Positions 8,413 through 16,757 of a stretch of DNA of 64,000 nucleotides are shown here, piece by piece. The notes beneath the pieces are model-generated. The model was given only the letters and a program-made list of their open reading frames with translations, was not told where the DNA came from and ran no database searches. The position numbers were made by a program, and so were the translations under genes. Position 1 is the stretch's first letter. Every line of letters begins with the position of its first letter. The stretch covers positions 1 through 64,000 of the forward strand of contig LNEO01000200.1 of the NCBI GenBank assembly GCA_001465015.1. Direction: 5' to 3'. The DNA is from Deltaproteobacteria bacterium Ga0077539. GTDB lineage: Bacteria > Myxococcota_A > Polyangia > Polyangiales > Ga0077539.

Positions 8413-11391
8413 TCACGGCGCCGCGGCGACCCGCACGTGCCCCAGCCAGAACGTCGCGCCGCTCTCGATCGTCCACTCGCCCTCGCCCGCCGGCAGACCT
8501 CCGATCGTCGCTCGCCACTCGCGCATCGCGCCCTCGAGCGCAAACCGCAAGACCTCGCGCCCGCTCAAGCGCACCACGAGCGCCCCCTCTCCCTTGGCGC
8601 GAAGCCACACCGTCAGGCGCTCGGCCGACGGCGCTTCGAGCCGCACCGTCACGCGCCCGCGCCCAGAGCACGCACGGGCGCCGAGCTCGACCCACGGAGA
8701 GTCGTCGTCGACCTTTCGGCACTCGAGCCACGGGCCTCCATCGCCGCGTCGCGCGTCCCACCCTCGCGGCGCTCGCAACAGGCCCAGCGCGCTCGCGGCA
8801 AACCGCTGCGCGCTCGCGTCCAAGCCCATCCGCTCGGCGATCAACGCGCTCGCCCGAGCGTCGCCCGTGAGCGCCATGCCGGCCACCGCCCACGCTCGAA
8901 CGTCGTCCGCGCGATCGTCTCGCGCGAGCCGCGTCAGCAGCGAGAGCGAGCCTCCGCCCGACACCGCACCGAGCGCGAGCGCGGCACGATAGCGAAGATG
9001 ATCGTCCTCGATCGCCTCGAGCACCGCCGCCTCCCCGCGCGTCGAGCGGATCCCCGACGAGATCGCGAGGCGAGTGAGCGCGTCGAGCGCCCGCTGCCGA
9101 TCGGACTCGTCTCCCGCCCGCAAGGCCTCGAGCAACACCGGCTCTGCCTCGGCTGCCCCGAGCGTCGCCAACGCGAACGCGCTGCGAACTCTCGTCGCAT
9201 ACGAATCGCCGCGCACCGACTCGACGAGCGTCGCGCGCGCCTCGCTCGTCGCGACCCCCGCGAGACCCAGCGCGATCGACGCTGACAACGCCAGCGCGCG
9301 CCGCCGATCGCGGACGATCGGCGCGAGCCCCGCGAGGAGTTCGCGATCCCTCGACAACGCGAGAACGTCGAGCGCGTCGATACGGTCGCGCTCGGGGGAT
9401 CGATCGTCGAGCGCGAGGGCCACGAGCCGCTCTTGCGCCCGGCGATCACCCATCCGCGCGAGGCCGAGATCCGCGCTCGCCGAGCCCCTCCCCAGCGAAG
9501 CGAGCCAGCCCTGGATCTCTCCCTCGAGCGAGGACACGACGCCTTGCTCGCGCGAAGCGAGGTTCACTCGCTCGCCCGGATCCGCGCCGAGGTCGTACAG
9601 CTCGCGCGTCGACCAGCGCACGTCCGCGATCAGCTTGTGCGGCCACCGCAAGGACATCAGCCTCGTGTTCACCGCAGAAAACACAGGCTCGGCGGCGCCT
9701 TCGCGACCCGCCATCCACGGACGCAGGTCACGACCGCGAACGGTGCTCGGCCGCGGGGCGCCGACCAAGGCCATCAACGTCGGCGCGAGGTCGACCAGCG
9801 CCACCGGCCGCGCGACCGCGCGCGGCGCAACGCCAGGAACGAGCACGAAGAGAGGCACTCGCACCTGCTCTTCGTAGAGCGCGCTGCCGTGATACACACC
9901 GCCGTGCTCGCCGAACTCCTCGCCGTGATCCGCAGAGAGCACGACGACGATCGGTCGACGCAGCCGCGCGCGCGCGCCTTCGAGCAGCCGATCGACCTCG
10001 CGATCCACCGTCGCGAGCGCGTCGTCGTATCGAGCCATCGGAGTTGCGCCGCGGCCGCGATACGGCTCGTGCGCGTCGAAGTAGTGCGCCCACAAGAGCG
10101 TCGGCGGCTCGCCGCGTCGCACGCTCTCGTCGAGCTCGCCGAGGGCGACGTCGGTCGTCGCGCGCGCGTCGAGATCACGGTGCTCCGCGCGGGAGAAATC
10201 CAGGTGTCGATCGCGGTAGGCCTCGAGCCGCTCGCCCTCGGTGAAGAAGATCCCGTTCGTGTAGATCGCCACGGTCCGATAGCCGTGCGCGCCGAGCGTC
10301 GAGGCCAGCGTCGCGATCGGCTGTCGCTGTCCGAGCTGCACGGTCTCGTGCAGGTACTCGCCCGTGTGCAGCGACGTGATCGAGTAGCTCGAGTGAGGCG
10401 CTTGCGCGTAGGCGCGCTGAAAGCGCACCGCGCGTTCTGACAGCGAAAAGAGCCGTGGAGTTCGCTCTCGCGTCAAGCGATCAGCGCGCATCGCGTCGAC
10501 CGTGACGAGCAAGACGTGCGCCCCCGAGGCGCGCGGAAGCGTGGGGTCCGACTCCCTCGCGAGCGCGGCCCGTTCACGCTCGGCCCGATCGCGCTCAAGC
10601 GTCCCTGTCGACAGCGCGCGCTGCGGCGGTCCGAGCGCGAGCTCGGAGGCGACCGCGATGTGTCGGACGTAGGGAGCGTGTGTTCCGAAGACCTCCGCGC
10701 GAACGTTGTCCCATCGCCCGAGCGCGAGGAGCCCAGCGACGAACAGCGGCGCCGCGAGAACGAGCGACGCGAGCCTCGCCTGTCGCGACGGCCTCGGCCA
10801 GACGAGCGCCGTAGCCGCGAGCGCGAAGGCCCCTGTCGCGACGCCGAGCACACCGTGCAGATACTCGTAGAGGCGTGGAAGAAACCGGTGATCGAGCGCG
10901 TGGGTCGCCATCGCGAGCCCGACGAACGCCGCGCTCGTCGCCATCCTTCGCGCCCGCGTCGCGCGCGCCGCGCGCTGGGTCACCCGCAGCAACGCGAAGA
11001 TGGCACCGGTAAACAGCGCGGCGACGACGATCCCGGCGAGCGGCCGCAGCGCCCACAGCGCGGGCATTCGTCGCATGCGCCCGCCAGAAAACAACATCCA
11101 GCCGACGAGGGCGCCCGGAACGCAACAGACCGCCGCCAGTCGAACGATCAGCGCGCGGCCGCGCGAGGCGTCGAGCTCGCCCGCGACGCCCGCGAAGAAC
11201 GCAGCGCCCACCAGCGCCGTCGCGCCCACCGACACGAGCGTGAGCACGAGCACGAGCTTGCGCTGATCATCGGTCGACGAGAGCCAGAGAATCGTGCTCG
11301 CGACGTCGAGCGCCGCAACGAATAGACCCGCGACCGCTCCCCACGCCGCGGCCTTGCCCATCGAAGACACGAGCGCCGAGCTCGAGCTCAT
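8413..11391 (-). CDS. Membrane-anchored sulfatase-like hydrolase with HEAT repeats
   Basis: This 992-residue protein has three parts. Residues 1-270 hold about seven hydrophobic segments. Residues 290-640 are an alkaline-phosphatase/sulfatase-fold domain with the metal motif LLVTVDAMRADR and ADHGEEFGEHGG (about residue 484). Residues 650-880 are rich in Ala/Leu/Arg helices of HEAT type (DRIDALDVLALSRDRE and similar), followed by a beta-rich C-terminus. The sulfatase signature CxPSR is not intact: the matching stretch SSYSITSLHTGEY (about residue 333) has Ser for the formylglycine Cys and Ile for the Arg. A phospho- or alkyl-transferase role on the outer face of the membrane is therefore as likely as sulfatase activity. 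The ATG at 11391 was chosen as the first before the membrane domain. Confidence 0.8.
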   Translation of the reverse strand: MSSSSALVSSMGKAAAWGAVAGLFVAALDVASTILWLSSTDDQRKLVLVLTLVSVGATALVGAAFFAGVAGELDASRGRALIVRLAAVCCVPGALVGWMLFSGGRMRRMPALWALRPLAGIVVAALFTGAIFALLRVTQRAARATRARRMATSAAFVGLAMATHALDHRFLPRLYEYLHGVLGVATGAFALAATALVWPRPSRQARLASLVLAAPLFVAGLLALGRWDNVRAEVFGTHAPYVRHIAVASELALGPPQRALSTGTLERDRAERERAALARESDPTLPRASGAHVLLVTVDAMRADRLTRERTPRLFSLSERAVRFQRAYAQAPHSSYSITSLHTGEYLHETVQLGQRQPIATLASTLGAHGYRTVAIYTNGIFFTEGERLEAYRDRHLDFSRAEHRDLDARATTDVALGELDESVRRGEPPTLLWAHYFDAHEPYRGRGATPMARYDDALATVDREVDRLLEGARARLRRPIVVVLSADHGEEFGEHGGVYHGSALYEEQVRVPLFVLVPGVAPRAVARPVALVDLAPTLMALVGAPRPSTVRGRDLRPWMAGREGAAEPVFSAVNTRLMSLRWPHKLIADVRWSTRELYDLGADPGERVNLASREQGVVSSLEGEIQGWLASLGRGSASADLGLARMGDRRAQERLVALALDDRSPERDRIDALDVLALSRDRELLAGLAPIVRDRRRALALSASIALGLAGVATSEARATLVESVRGDSYATRVRSAFALATLGAAEAEPVLLEALRAGDESDRQRALDALTRLAISSGIRSTRGEAAVLEAIEDDHLRYRAALALGAVSGGGSLSLLTRLARDDRADDVRAWAVAGMALTGDARASALIAERMGLDASAQRFAASALGLLRAPRGWDARRGDGGPWLECRKVDDDSPWVELGARACSGRGRVTVRLEAPSAERLTVWLRAKGEGALVVRLSGREVLRFALEGAMREWRATIGGLPAGEGEWTIESGATFWLGHVRVAAAP

Positions 11392-11598
11392 CGCAGCACC
11401 GTCGAGCGCGGACGAGACGATCGGCGCACCCGCAGCATTCGTTCGCCAATCACGACGGGTCGACGCGACGCTCGATCGACGAAACCGCAGCGCTTCGGCG
11501 ACGAGGCTCGCGGCAGGCTGGCCCTCGCCCCAGGGCACACCGACACGCACCTACCCGAGGTCGCTGCCTGTCGTGTGCGTTCGAGCGCGAGATTGCGG

Positions 11599-11604
11599 TA
11601 CACT
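11599..11604 (+). promoter_or_regulatory. Candidate -10 element TACACT in a divergent gap
   Basis: GCGGTACACT (11595-11604) lies in the 295-base gap between the sulfatase-like gene and the DUF1592 gene. The same GCGGTAC core precedes the starts at 16758 and 46790. Here the distance to the ATG is 82 bases. No -35 match is obvious. Confidence 0.3.
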
Positions 11605-11686
11605 CCGCGAAGGTTTGCGCGTCTTTGCCCGCCGCGTCGACGGAGTTTGGCGCTGGCGGGTGACGGTTGTGTTCGAGAGGTATGTG

Positions 11687-13411
11687 ATGACGGCTCGAAA
11701 GACCACCTCGATTGCGATCGCTTCGTGGCTCCTTGCCGCGTGCGTCGGATCGATTCAGGCCACGCCGCAGGAGCAGGCCGGCGCGGACACCGGCGTTCCG
11801 TGGGACCCCGACAGCGGAACACCACCGCCGCCAGGGACGGACGGCGGTGGCGTTCAGCCGCCGACGATCGTGATTCCGCCGACGACGCGCTTCCCGCGCC
11901 TCACGCACAACCAGTGGGAAGCCACGGTGCGCGACCTGCTGATGCTCACCGACGCGCCCGGCAACTCGTCGAGGTTCTCTCCCGACGCCCTGACAGGAAC
12001 GTTCGGAAACAACGGCACCACCCTGCGCATCGGCCAGCAGCTCTGGACCGACTACCAGTCCGCAGCCGAGGCGCTCGCGGCGCGGGTCGCCCGCGATCCA
12101 GCAGCGTTCGCAAGGCTGTTGCCGCCGGGAGCTCCCGCAGATCCGCGCATGCGCGCGCGGGCGTTCGTCGAGCACTTCGGGCGACGGGCGTACCGACGAC
12201 CGCTGTCGACGCAAGAGGTCGATCAGCACCTCACCATGCTCTACGACCGCGGCGCCATGATCCTCGGCGGCGACGCGTTCGTCTCTGGCACCGAGCTCTT
12301 GCTGCGCGGGATGCTCCAGTCCCCGCACTTCTTGTACCGCGTCGAGCGCAGCAGCACCGCGCGCGACGGGCGCATTCCTCTGGACGATTACGAGATCGCC
12401 ACGCGCCTCTCGTACGCGCTGTGGAACACCATGCCCGACGGCGACCTCTTCGCCGCTGCGGGCCGCGGCGAGCTCGTGCGCCCAGAGACGCTCGTCGCCC
12501 AAGCGCGGCGGCTGCTCGAGAGCCCCCGCGCCAAGACCGCGGTCCTCGCGTTTCACGGGCAGCTCTACGAGTGGGATCACTTCGCCGACGTGCGCCGCGA
12601 CGGGATGCGCTTTCCGCAGTGGCGGCCCACGCTGCCCGCGTCGATGCTGCGCGAGGCGCAGATGTTCGTCGACGACATCGTGTACGCGCGCCGCTCGACC
12701 TTCACACAACTATTCAACGCGAGCTACACGTTCGCCAACGATGACATCGCTCGCGTCTACGGCCTGAGCGGCACCTTCGACAGCAATTTCCGCAGGGTCG
12801 AGCTCGACCCGATGCAGCGACGCGGGATGCTCACGCAGGTGGGCTTCGTCGCCTCCCGCGCTTACTCGGTCGACCCCGACCCGATCCATCGCGGCGTCGC
12901 GGTCAACCTCAAGGTCCTCTGCGCTGCCCTGCCCAACGCGCCGCCCAACGTCCCGGCGGTGCCGATGGTTCCGCCCAACAGCACCAACCGGCAGACGGTC
13001 AACGCGCACACCGGTCCCGGAACCTGCGGTTCGGGCTGCCACAGCACGCTCATCAACCCGATCGGCTTCGCCTTCGAACACTTCGACTCGGTCGGCGCGT
13101 ATCGAACGACAGATCGCGGGCAGATGATCGATGCGTCCGGCGAGTATTCGCTCGATGGCAGGCCGATTTCGTTCAACGGCGCGGCGCAGCTGGCCAACTT
13201 CGTCGCCGAGAGCCGGCAAGCGCACGAGTGCTACGCGCGCTATTGGTTCGAATTTCTCGCGGGCCGCGGGCCGCAGACGGAAGACCGCGCCTTGATTCAA
13301 TGGATCGGAGCGCTGTCGCGCACAGACCGTCCCATCCTCGACCTCGTCGAGAACATCCTTTCGAGCCCAACGTTTACGGCGCGCTCGACCACAGTGGAGG
13401 CGATGCGATGA
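11687..13411 (+). CDS. DUF1592/DUF1588/DUF1585 exported lipoprotein
   Basis: A 574-residue lipoprotein: WLLAAC near residue 20 is a lipobox. After a Gly/Pro/Thr linker come the domains known from planctomycete and myxobacterial cytochrome-like proteins: FPRLTHNQWEATVRDLL (DUF1587-like), FVEHFGRRAYRRPLS (DUF1595), ATRLSYALWNTMPD (DUF1592), a DUF1588 strip with CGSGCHSTLINPIGFAFE, and a C-terminal DUF1585 part. The usual haem-type CxxCH is CxxxCH here, so haem binding is doubtful. GAGAGG sits just before the ATG at 11687. The stop overlaps the DUF1552 gene (ATGA). The family is known to occur in such pairs; the biochemical role is unknown. Confidence 0.88.
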   Translation: MTARKTTSIAIASWLLAACVGSIQATPQEQAGADTGVPWDPDSGTPPPPGTDGGGVQPPTIVIPPTTRFPRLTHNQWEATVRDLLMLTDAPGNSSRFSPDALTGTFGNNGTTLRIGQQLWTDYQSAAEALAARVARDPAAFARLLPPGAPADPRMRARAFVEHFGRRAYRRPLSTQEVDQHLTMLYDRGAMILGGDAFVSGTELLLRGMLQSPHFLYRVERSSTARDGRIPLDDYEIATRLSYALWNTMPDGDLFAAAGRGELVRPETLVAQARRLLESPRAKTAVLAFHGQLYEWDHFADVRRDGMRFPQWRPTLPASMLREAQMFVDDIVYARRSTFTQLFNASYTFANDDIARVYGLSGTFDSNFRRVELDPMQRRGMLTQVGFVASRAYSVDPDPIHRGVAVNLKVLCAALPNAPPNVPAVPMVPPNSTNRQTVNAHTGPGTCGSGCHSTLINPIGFAFEHFDSVGAYRTTDRGQMIDASGEYSLDGRPISFNGAAQLANFVAESRQAHECYARYWFEFLAGRGPQTEDRALIQWIGALSRTDRPILDLVENILSSPTFTARSTTVEAMR

Positions 13412-14868
13412 ACCGCAGGCTGTTTCTCAAGGGCGCGGGCGTCACGCTCGGATTGCCCCTGCTCGAGTCGCTCGGCGCCGTGGCCGCGCACGCGCAAACG
13501 CGGCCCGCGACCGCAGGACGGTTCGCGGTCTTCATGCGCCAGGCCAACGGCGTCGCGCAGGAGATCCGCAACGGCGACGGATCGATCCGCGAGGCCGAGA
13601 TGTTCTGGCCGACGGCGGTCGGCGACCTCACCGACGCATCGATGCGCGGACGCGCCGTCGAAGAGCTCATCGCGCACCGCTCGCGACTGCTCATGGTGAA
13701 GGGGACGAGGCTCAACTTCCCCGGTCGTGGCTGCGGCCACAGCGGCGGCGGAAATCAGATCCTCACCGCCAACGAGATCGACCGCACCGACCCCAACCTC
13801 GATCGCAATCAGTCCCGCGCCGTCGGCGAGTCAGTCGACTATCGCATCGCGCGCGAGATCAACCCGATGGAGGGCGCGCGTCGACGAGACCCGCTGACGC
13901 TCATGGCGGGTCCGCGCACCGGCTACATCGCCGAGGTCTTGAGCTACGGCGGCGCCCGCGACCTCCGCGGCGCCCAGCGCAATCCGTGGAACGCCTACCA
14001 GGCCGTCGTCGGTATGACCGGCGCGACCGACGCCGAGTTCGAGCGCATCCGCAGCTCGCGCGTGAGCGTCAACGACCTGCTTCGCGATCAGATGCGCGCG
14101 CTCCTCGGACGCACGGATCTGTCCCGCGACGACCGCGACCGCCTGCAGCTTCACTTCGACTCGATCCGCGACCTCGAGCGACGCATGACCTGTCAGCTCC
14201 CGACGGCCGAGGCCGGCGCGCTGCGCGCAGGCGTCATGCCGTTCGAGCGCGAGATGACCATCGACGGGATGCGACAGACCGTCCTTGTCGTCGATGGCTC
14301 GGCTTCGCTGCACACGATCGCCAGGCTCCACATCGACGTGCTCGACGTCGCGCTCTCCTGCGGCTACACGACGGCTGCGACCCTGCAGGTCGGCAACGGC
14401 AACGACGGGACGCCCTACACGCTGCCTGGATTCAACGGCGCTTTCTCGTTTCACTGGATCTCGCACAGAATCCAGGGAGACGGCGACACGGGCACCGCGA
14501 TCAACGACGCGCAGCAGCGGCACCACCAGATCGACCGCATGCACGCGAGGCTCTTCAAGTACCTCTGCGACAAGCTCGCGGCCAGGACGATGCCCGGCGG
14601 AGGAACGCTGCTCGACAGCGGCATGGCCGTCTGGGTCAACGACCTGGCCACCGGACCGCCCCACGGATACCAGGACGTCCCGTTCATCATCGCGGGCTCG
14701 GGCAACGGCTACCTCAGGCAGAACGCGTTCATCGACGCGAGGCAGTCGGGTCGCACCGTCGCGCACAACACGCTGCTCAACACGTTCATCAACGCGATGG
14801 GAATCACGAGCGCGCGCTTCGGACACGACTCGCTGCCCGCCGGCGAGCTCGCGGGCATCAAGCGCTGA
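13408..14868 (+). CDS. DUF1552 protein with Tat-type signal
   Basis: This 486-residue protein starts MNRRLFLKGAGVTLGLP, a twin-arginine signal of the RRxFLK form, so it is probably folded before export. The body matches DUF1552 proteins: NGVAQEIRNGDG near the N-terminus, an RSRLLMVKGTR region, SVDYRIA, YTLPGFNGAFSFHWISH, and a C-terminal stretch LLNTFINAMG. DUF1552 genes are regularly found next to DUF1592 genes. The ATG overlaps the DUF1592 stop (ATGA), giving tight coupling. Function is unknown; a surface or periplasmic complex with the upstream lipoprotein is inferred. Confidence 0.88.
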   Translation: MNRRLFLKGAGVTLGLPLLESLGAVAAHAQTRPATAGRFAVFMRQANGVAQEIRNGDGSIREAEMFWPTAVGDLTDASMRGRAVEELIAHRSRLLMVKGTRLNFPGRGCGHSGGGNQILTANEIDRTDPNLDRNQSRAVGESVDYRIAREINPMEGARRRDPLTLMAGPRTGYIAEVLSYGGARDLRGAQRNPWNAYQAVVGMTGATDAEFERIRSSRVSVNDLLRDQMRALLGRTDLSRDDRDRLQLHFDSIRDLERRMTCQLPTAEAGALRAGVMPFEREMTIDGMRQTVLVVDGSASLHTIARLHIDVLDVALSCGYTTAATLQVGNGNDGTPYTLPGFNGAFSFHWISHRIQGDGDTGTAINDAQQRHHQIDRMHARLFKYLCDKLAARTMPGGGTLLDSGMAVWVNDLATGPPHGYQDVPFIIAGSGNGYLRQNAFIDARQSGRTVAHNTLLNTFINAMGITSARFGHDSLPAGELAGIKR

Positions 14869-14892
14869 TCGTTCGAGACGCGCACGCCACGG

Positions 14893-16089
14893 TTACGGGA
14901 CCACCGTGACCGCGGCGCCCAGCGTTCGACGGATCACCGCGAGCCGCTCGTCCCTCAGCGCTGGCGCGACCGAGCGAAGCGCCACGAGCCGAAGCTCGTC
15001 GCCTTGCGAGCGGTTCTCGTTCCACAACGCGCGCGCTTCGAGACCGGTGATGCGCAAGGCGTTGGGCGTCCCTAGCTCGGCGCTCACGCGCAAGAGCACC
15101 ACGTCGCGCGTCATCGGGTTGTCGAGCGCAGAGCGCATCGCGGCGTCGTCGAGCGCGCGTCCCACGCGATAGCGATAGCCCTGGTTGGACACGAGATTGC
15201 CCAGCGAATACGCGCACACAGCCTCGCCTCTCGGCGACGGCAGCCGCTCGACCTCCTGCAAGATGTGAGGGCCCGTACCGACGATCACGTCCGCTCCCCA
15301 TTGGACCAACTGCCGCGCGAGCCGACGCTGCTCGGTCGTCGGAGTGCGCACGAAATCATGGCTCCAGTGGATCGAGAGCACCACGAGGTCCGCCCGCGAG
15401 CGCGCCTCCGCGAGCGCGCGCTGCACGAGCGACGGCTCGAACATGAATACCCGCACACCCGCGCGATTGGGCGAAGCGCCGTTGTTCATCCGCTCGGTCG
15501 TCGCGACGAAGGCGACCCTCACCCCGCCTCGCGTCACCACCACGGGCGCCCGCGCGTCGGTGTCGCTGCGGCCAGCGCCGACCGACAGCATCCCCGCTTG
15601 TCGAATGGCGTCGAGCGTGATCGCTAGCCCGTCGCCCGCTTGATCGAAGGCGTGATTGTTGGCGACCGAGAGCACGTCGAAGCCCGTCGCAGCAAGGTCG
15701 GCGCCGTACGACGTCGGCGCGCCGAGGACCGGCGGCGTGGCGTTCTCCGGGGAGCGAAACGACTCGGTCAGCGGCGACTCGAGGTTCACGTACGCGATGT
15801 CGTCCGCCGGAATGAGCGCGCCCATCCCCGCGAGCACCCAGCGAAACCCGCCCTCCTGCGCGTGCGCGTTGACCGCGGCGACGACTCGACGATGAACGAG
15901 CACGTCCCCCGTGGCCGCCACGGTGATCGACCGCGCGGTCGGCCGCGGCGCGCGCGTCGCGTCCGGCTGCGGCGCGCGTGGGCCCTGCGCCTGCTGCGCA
16001 AAGGCGCGGGACCGCGCGGTCAACCACGGGATGACGCACGCCGCTGCAACGCAAAGGGCAGAGCATTTCCAACGTTTCTGAAGCGACAC
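14893..16089 (-). CDS. CapA-family (poly-gamma-glutamate synthesis type) exported protein
   Basis: A 398-residue protein with the CapA calcineurin-like fold: VAATGDVLVHRR, YVNLESPLT, VANNHAFDQAGDGL, LSIHWSHDF, DVIVGTGPHILQ and YSLGNLV appear in the family order. These Asp/His/Asn motifs would bind a metal pair. An N-terminal hydrophobic stretch after KRWK and the AFAQ site indicate export. The GTG at 16089 puts the signal peptide at the start; the longest in-frame GTG (16155) adds a poor Arg-rich extension. CapA itself acts in polyglutamate capsules, but no capsule genes are near, so the substrate here is open. Confidence 0.83.
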   Translation of the reverse strand: MSLQKRWKCSALCVAAACVIPWLTARSRAFAQQAQGPRAPQPDATRAPRPTARSITVAATGDVLVHRRVVAAVNAHAQEGGFRWVLAGMGALIPADDIAYVNLESPLTESFRSPENATPPVLGAPTSYGADLAATGFDVLSVANNHAFDQAGDGLAITLDAIRQAGMLSVGAGRSDTDARAPVVVTRGGVRVAFVATTERMNNGASPNRAGVRVFMFEPSLVQRALAEARSRADLVVLSIHWSHDFVRTPTTEQRRLARQLVQWGADVIVGTGPHILQEVERLPSPRGEAVCAYSLGNLVSNQGYRYRVGRALDDAAMRSALDNPMTRDVVLLRVSAELGTPNALRITGLEARALWNENRSQGDELRLVALRSVAPALRDERLAVIRRTLGAAVTVVP

Positions 16090-16179
16090 GACGAGCGTTC
16101 TCTTCGCACATGGTCGCCTCGCCGTCGAGCGACCTCGACCGCTCGCCGCGCCCACCGATCCCGAATCAGCCCTCGCGTT

Positions 16180-16692
16180 CTAGAGCCACGCGGCTTCGAG
16201 CCCGTCCGACGCGGTGAACTTCGCGCTGGGAATCGCCTGACGAAGCGCCGCGAGCCACGTTCGCAGCTCCTCGCGCTCGGCCTCGGTCCGCATGAATTGC
16301 CCCACGCTCACGTCGTCTGCGGTTCCGAACTGCGCGTAGATCCCGACCGTACGACTCGACCCGAGCAGCGCGAGCTCTTTGATGTCCGCAAACCCGAGCT
16401 CGGTCGGCGTGGACTCGCCCAAAAGGCCCAAGCGACGCGAGCGCAGCACGCGCTTCTCTCGATCGAGCTGTGCGCGAACGCCGCGAGCGCCCGACACCGT
16501 CAGCCAACCGAGCAGCGCCATGAGCACGCCCATCACCACCGGAGTCCAGCGAAAATCCCCGGTGCCGCGCACGCGAAGCGACGCCACAACGCCGAGCAGC
16601 CCAAACGAGAAGAGTGCGACACCAAGGGCGATGCCGAGCTTTCTCGGAGCGACCTCCAGTTCGAGCACGTGTTGTGAAGGTTCGTGGAGCAT
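16180..16692 (-). CDS. Small membrane protein with two helices
   Basis: A 170-residue protein. Two membrane segments (about residues 20-38 and 48-68) form a hairpin, followed by a soluble domain of about 95 residues containing LGFADIKELALLG and a run of charged helices. This layout recalls small PH-like membrane proteins, but I cannot assign a family. It is divergent from the kinase at 16758 with only 65 bases between the starts. Confidence 0.62.
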   Translation of the reverse strand: MLHEPSQHVLELEVAPRKLGIALGVALFSFGLLGVVASLRVRGTGDFRWTPVVMGVLMALLGWLTVSGARGVRAQLDREKRVLRSRRLGLLGESTPTELGFADIKELALLGSSRTVGIYAQFGTADDVSVGQFMRTEAEREELRTWLAALRQAIPSAKFTASDGLEAAWL

Positions 16693-16731
16693 CGAATTCG
16701 AAGCGGAGTGTAAAGACAGCGCGGATCGCGG

Positions 16732-16737
16732 TACAGT
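16732..16737 (+). promoter_or_regulatory. Candidate -10 element TACAGT for the kinase gene
   Basis: GCGGTACAGT ends 20 bases before the ATG at 16758. TGTAAA lies 17 bases upstream, a poor -35 match. A GGGAG ribosome binding site stands between. Confidence 0.35.
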
Positions 16738-16757
16738 GCCGGCACTGGGAGCGCTGG

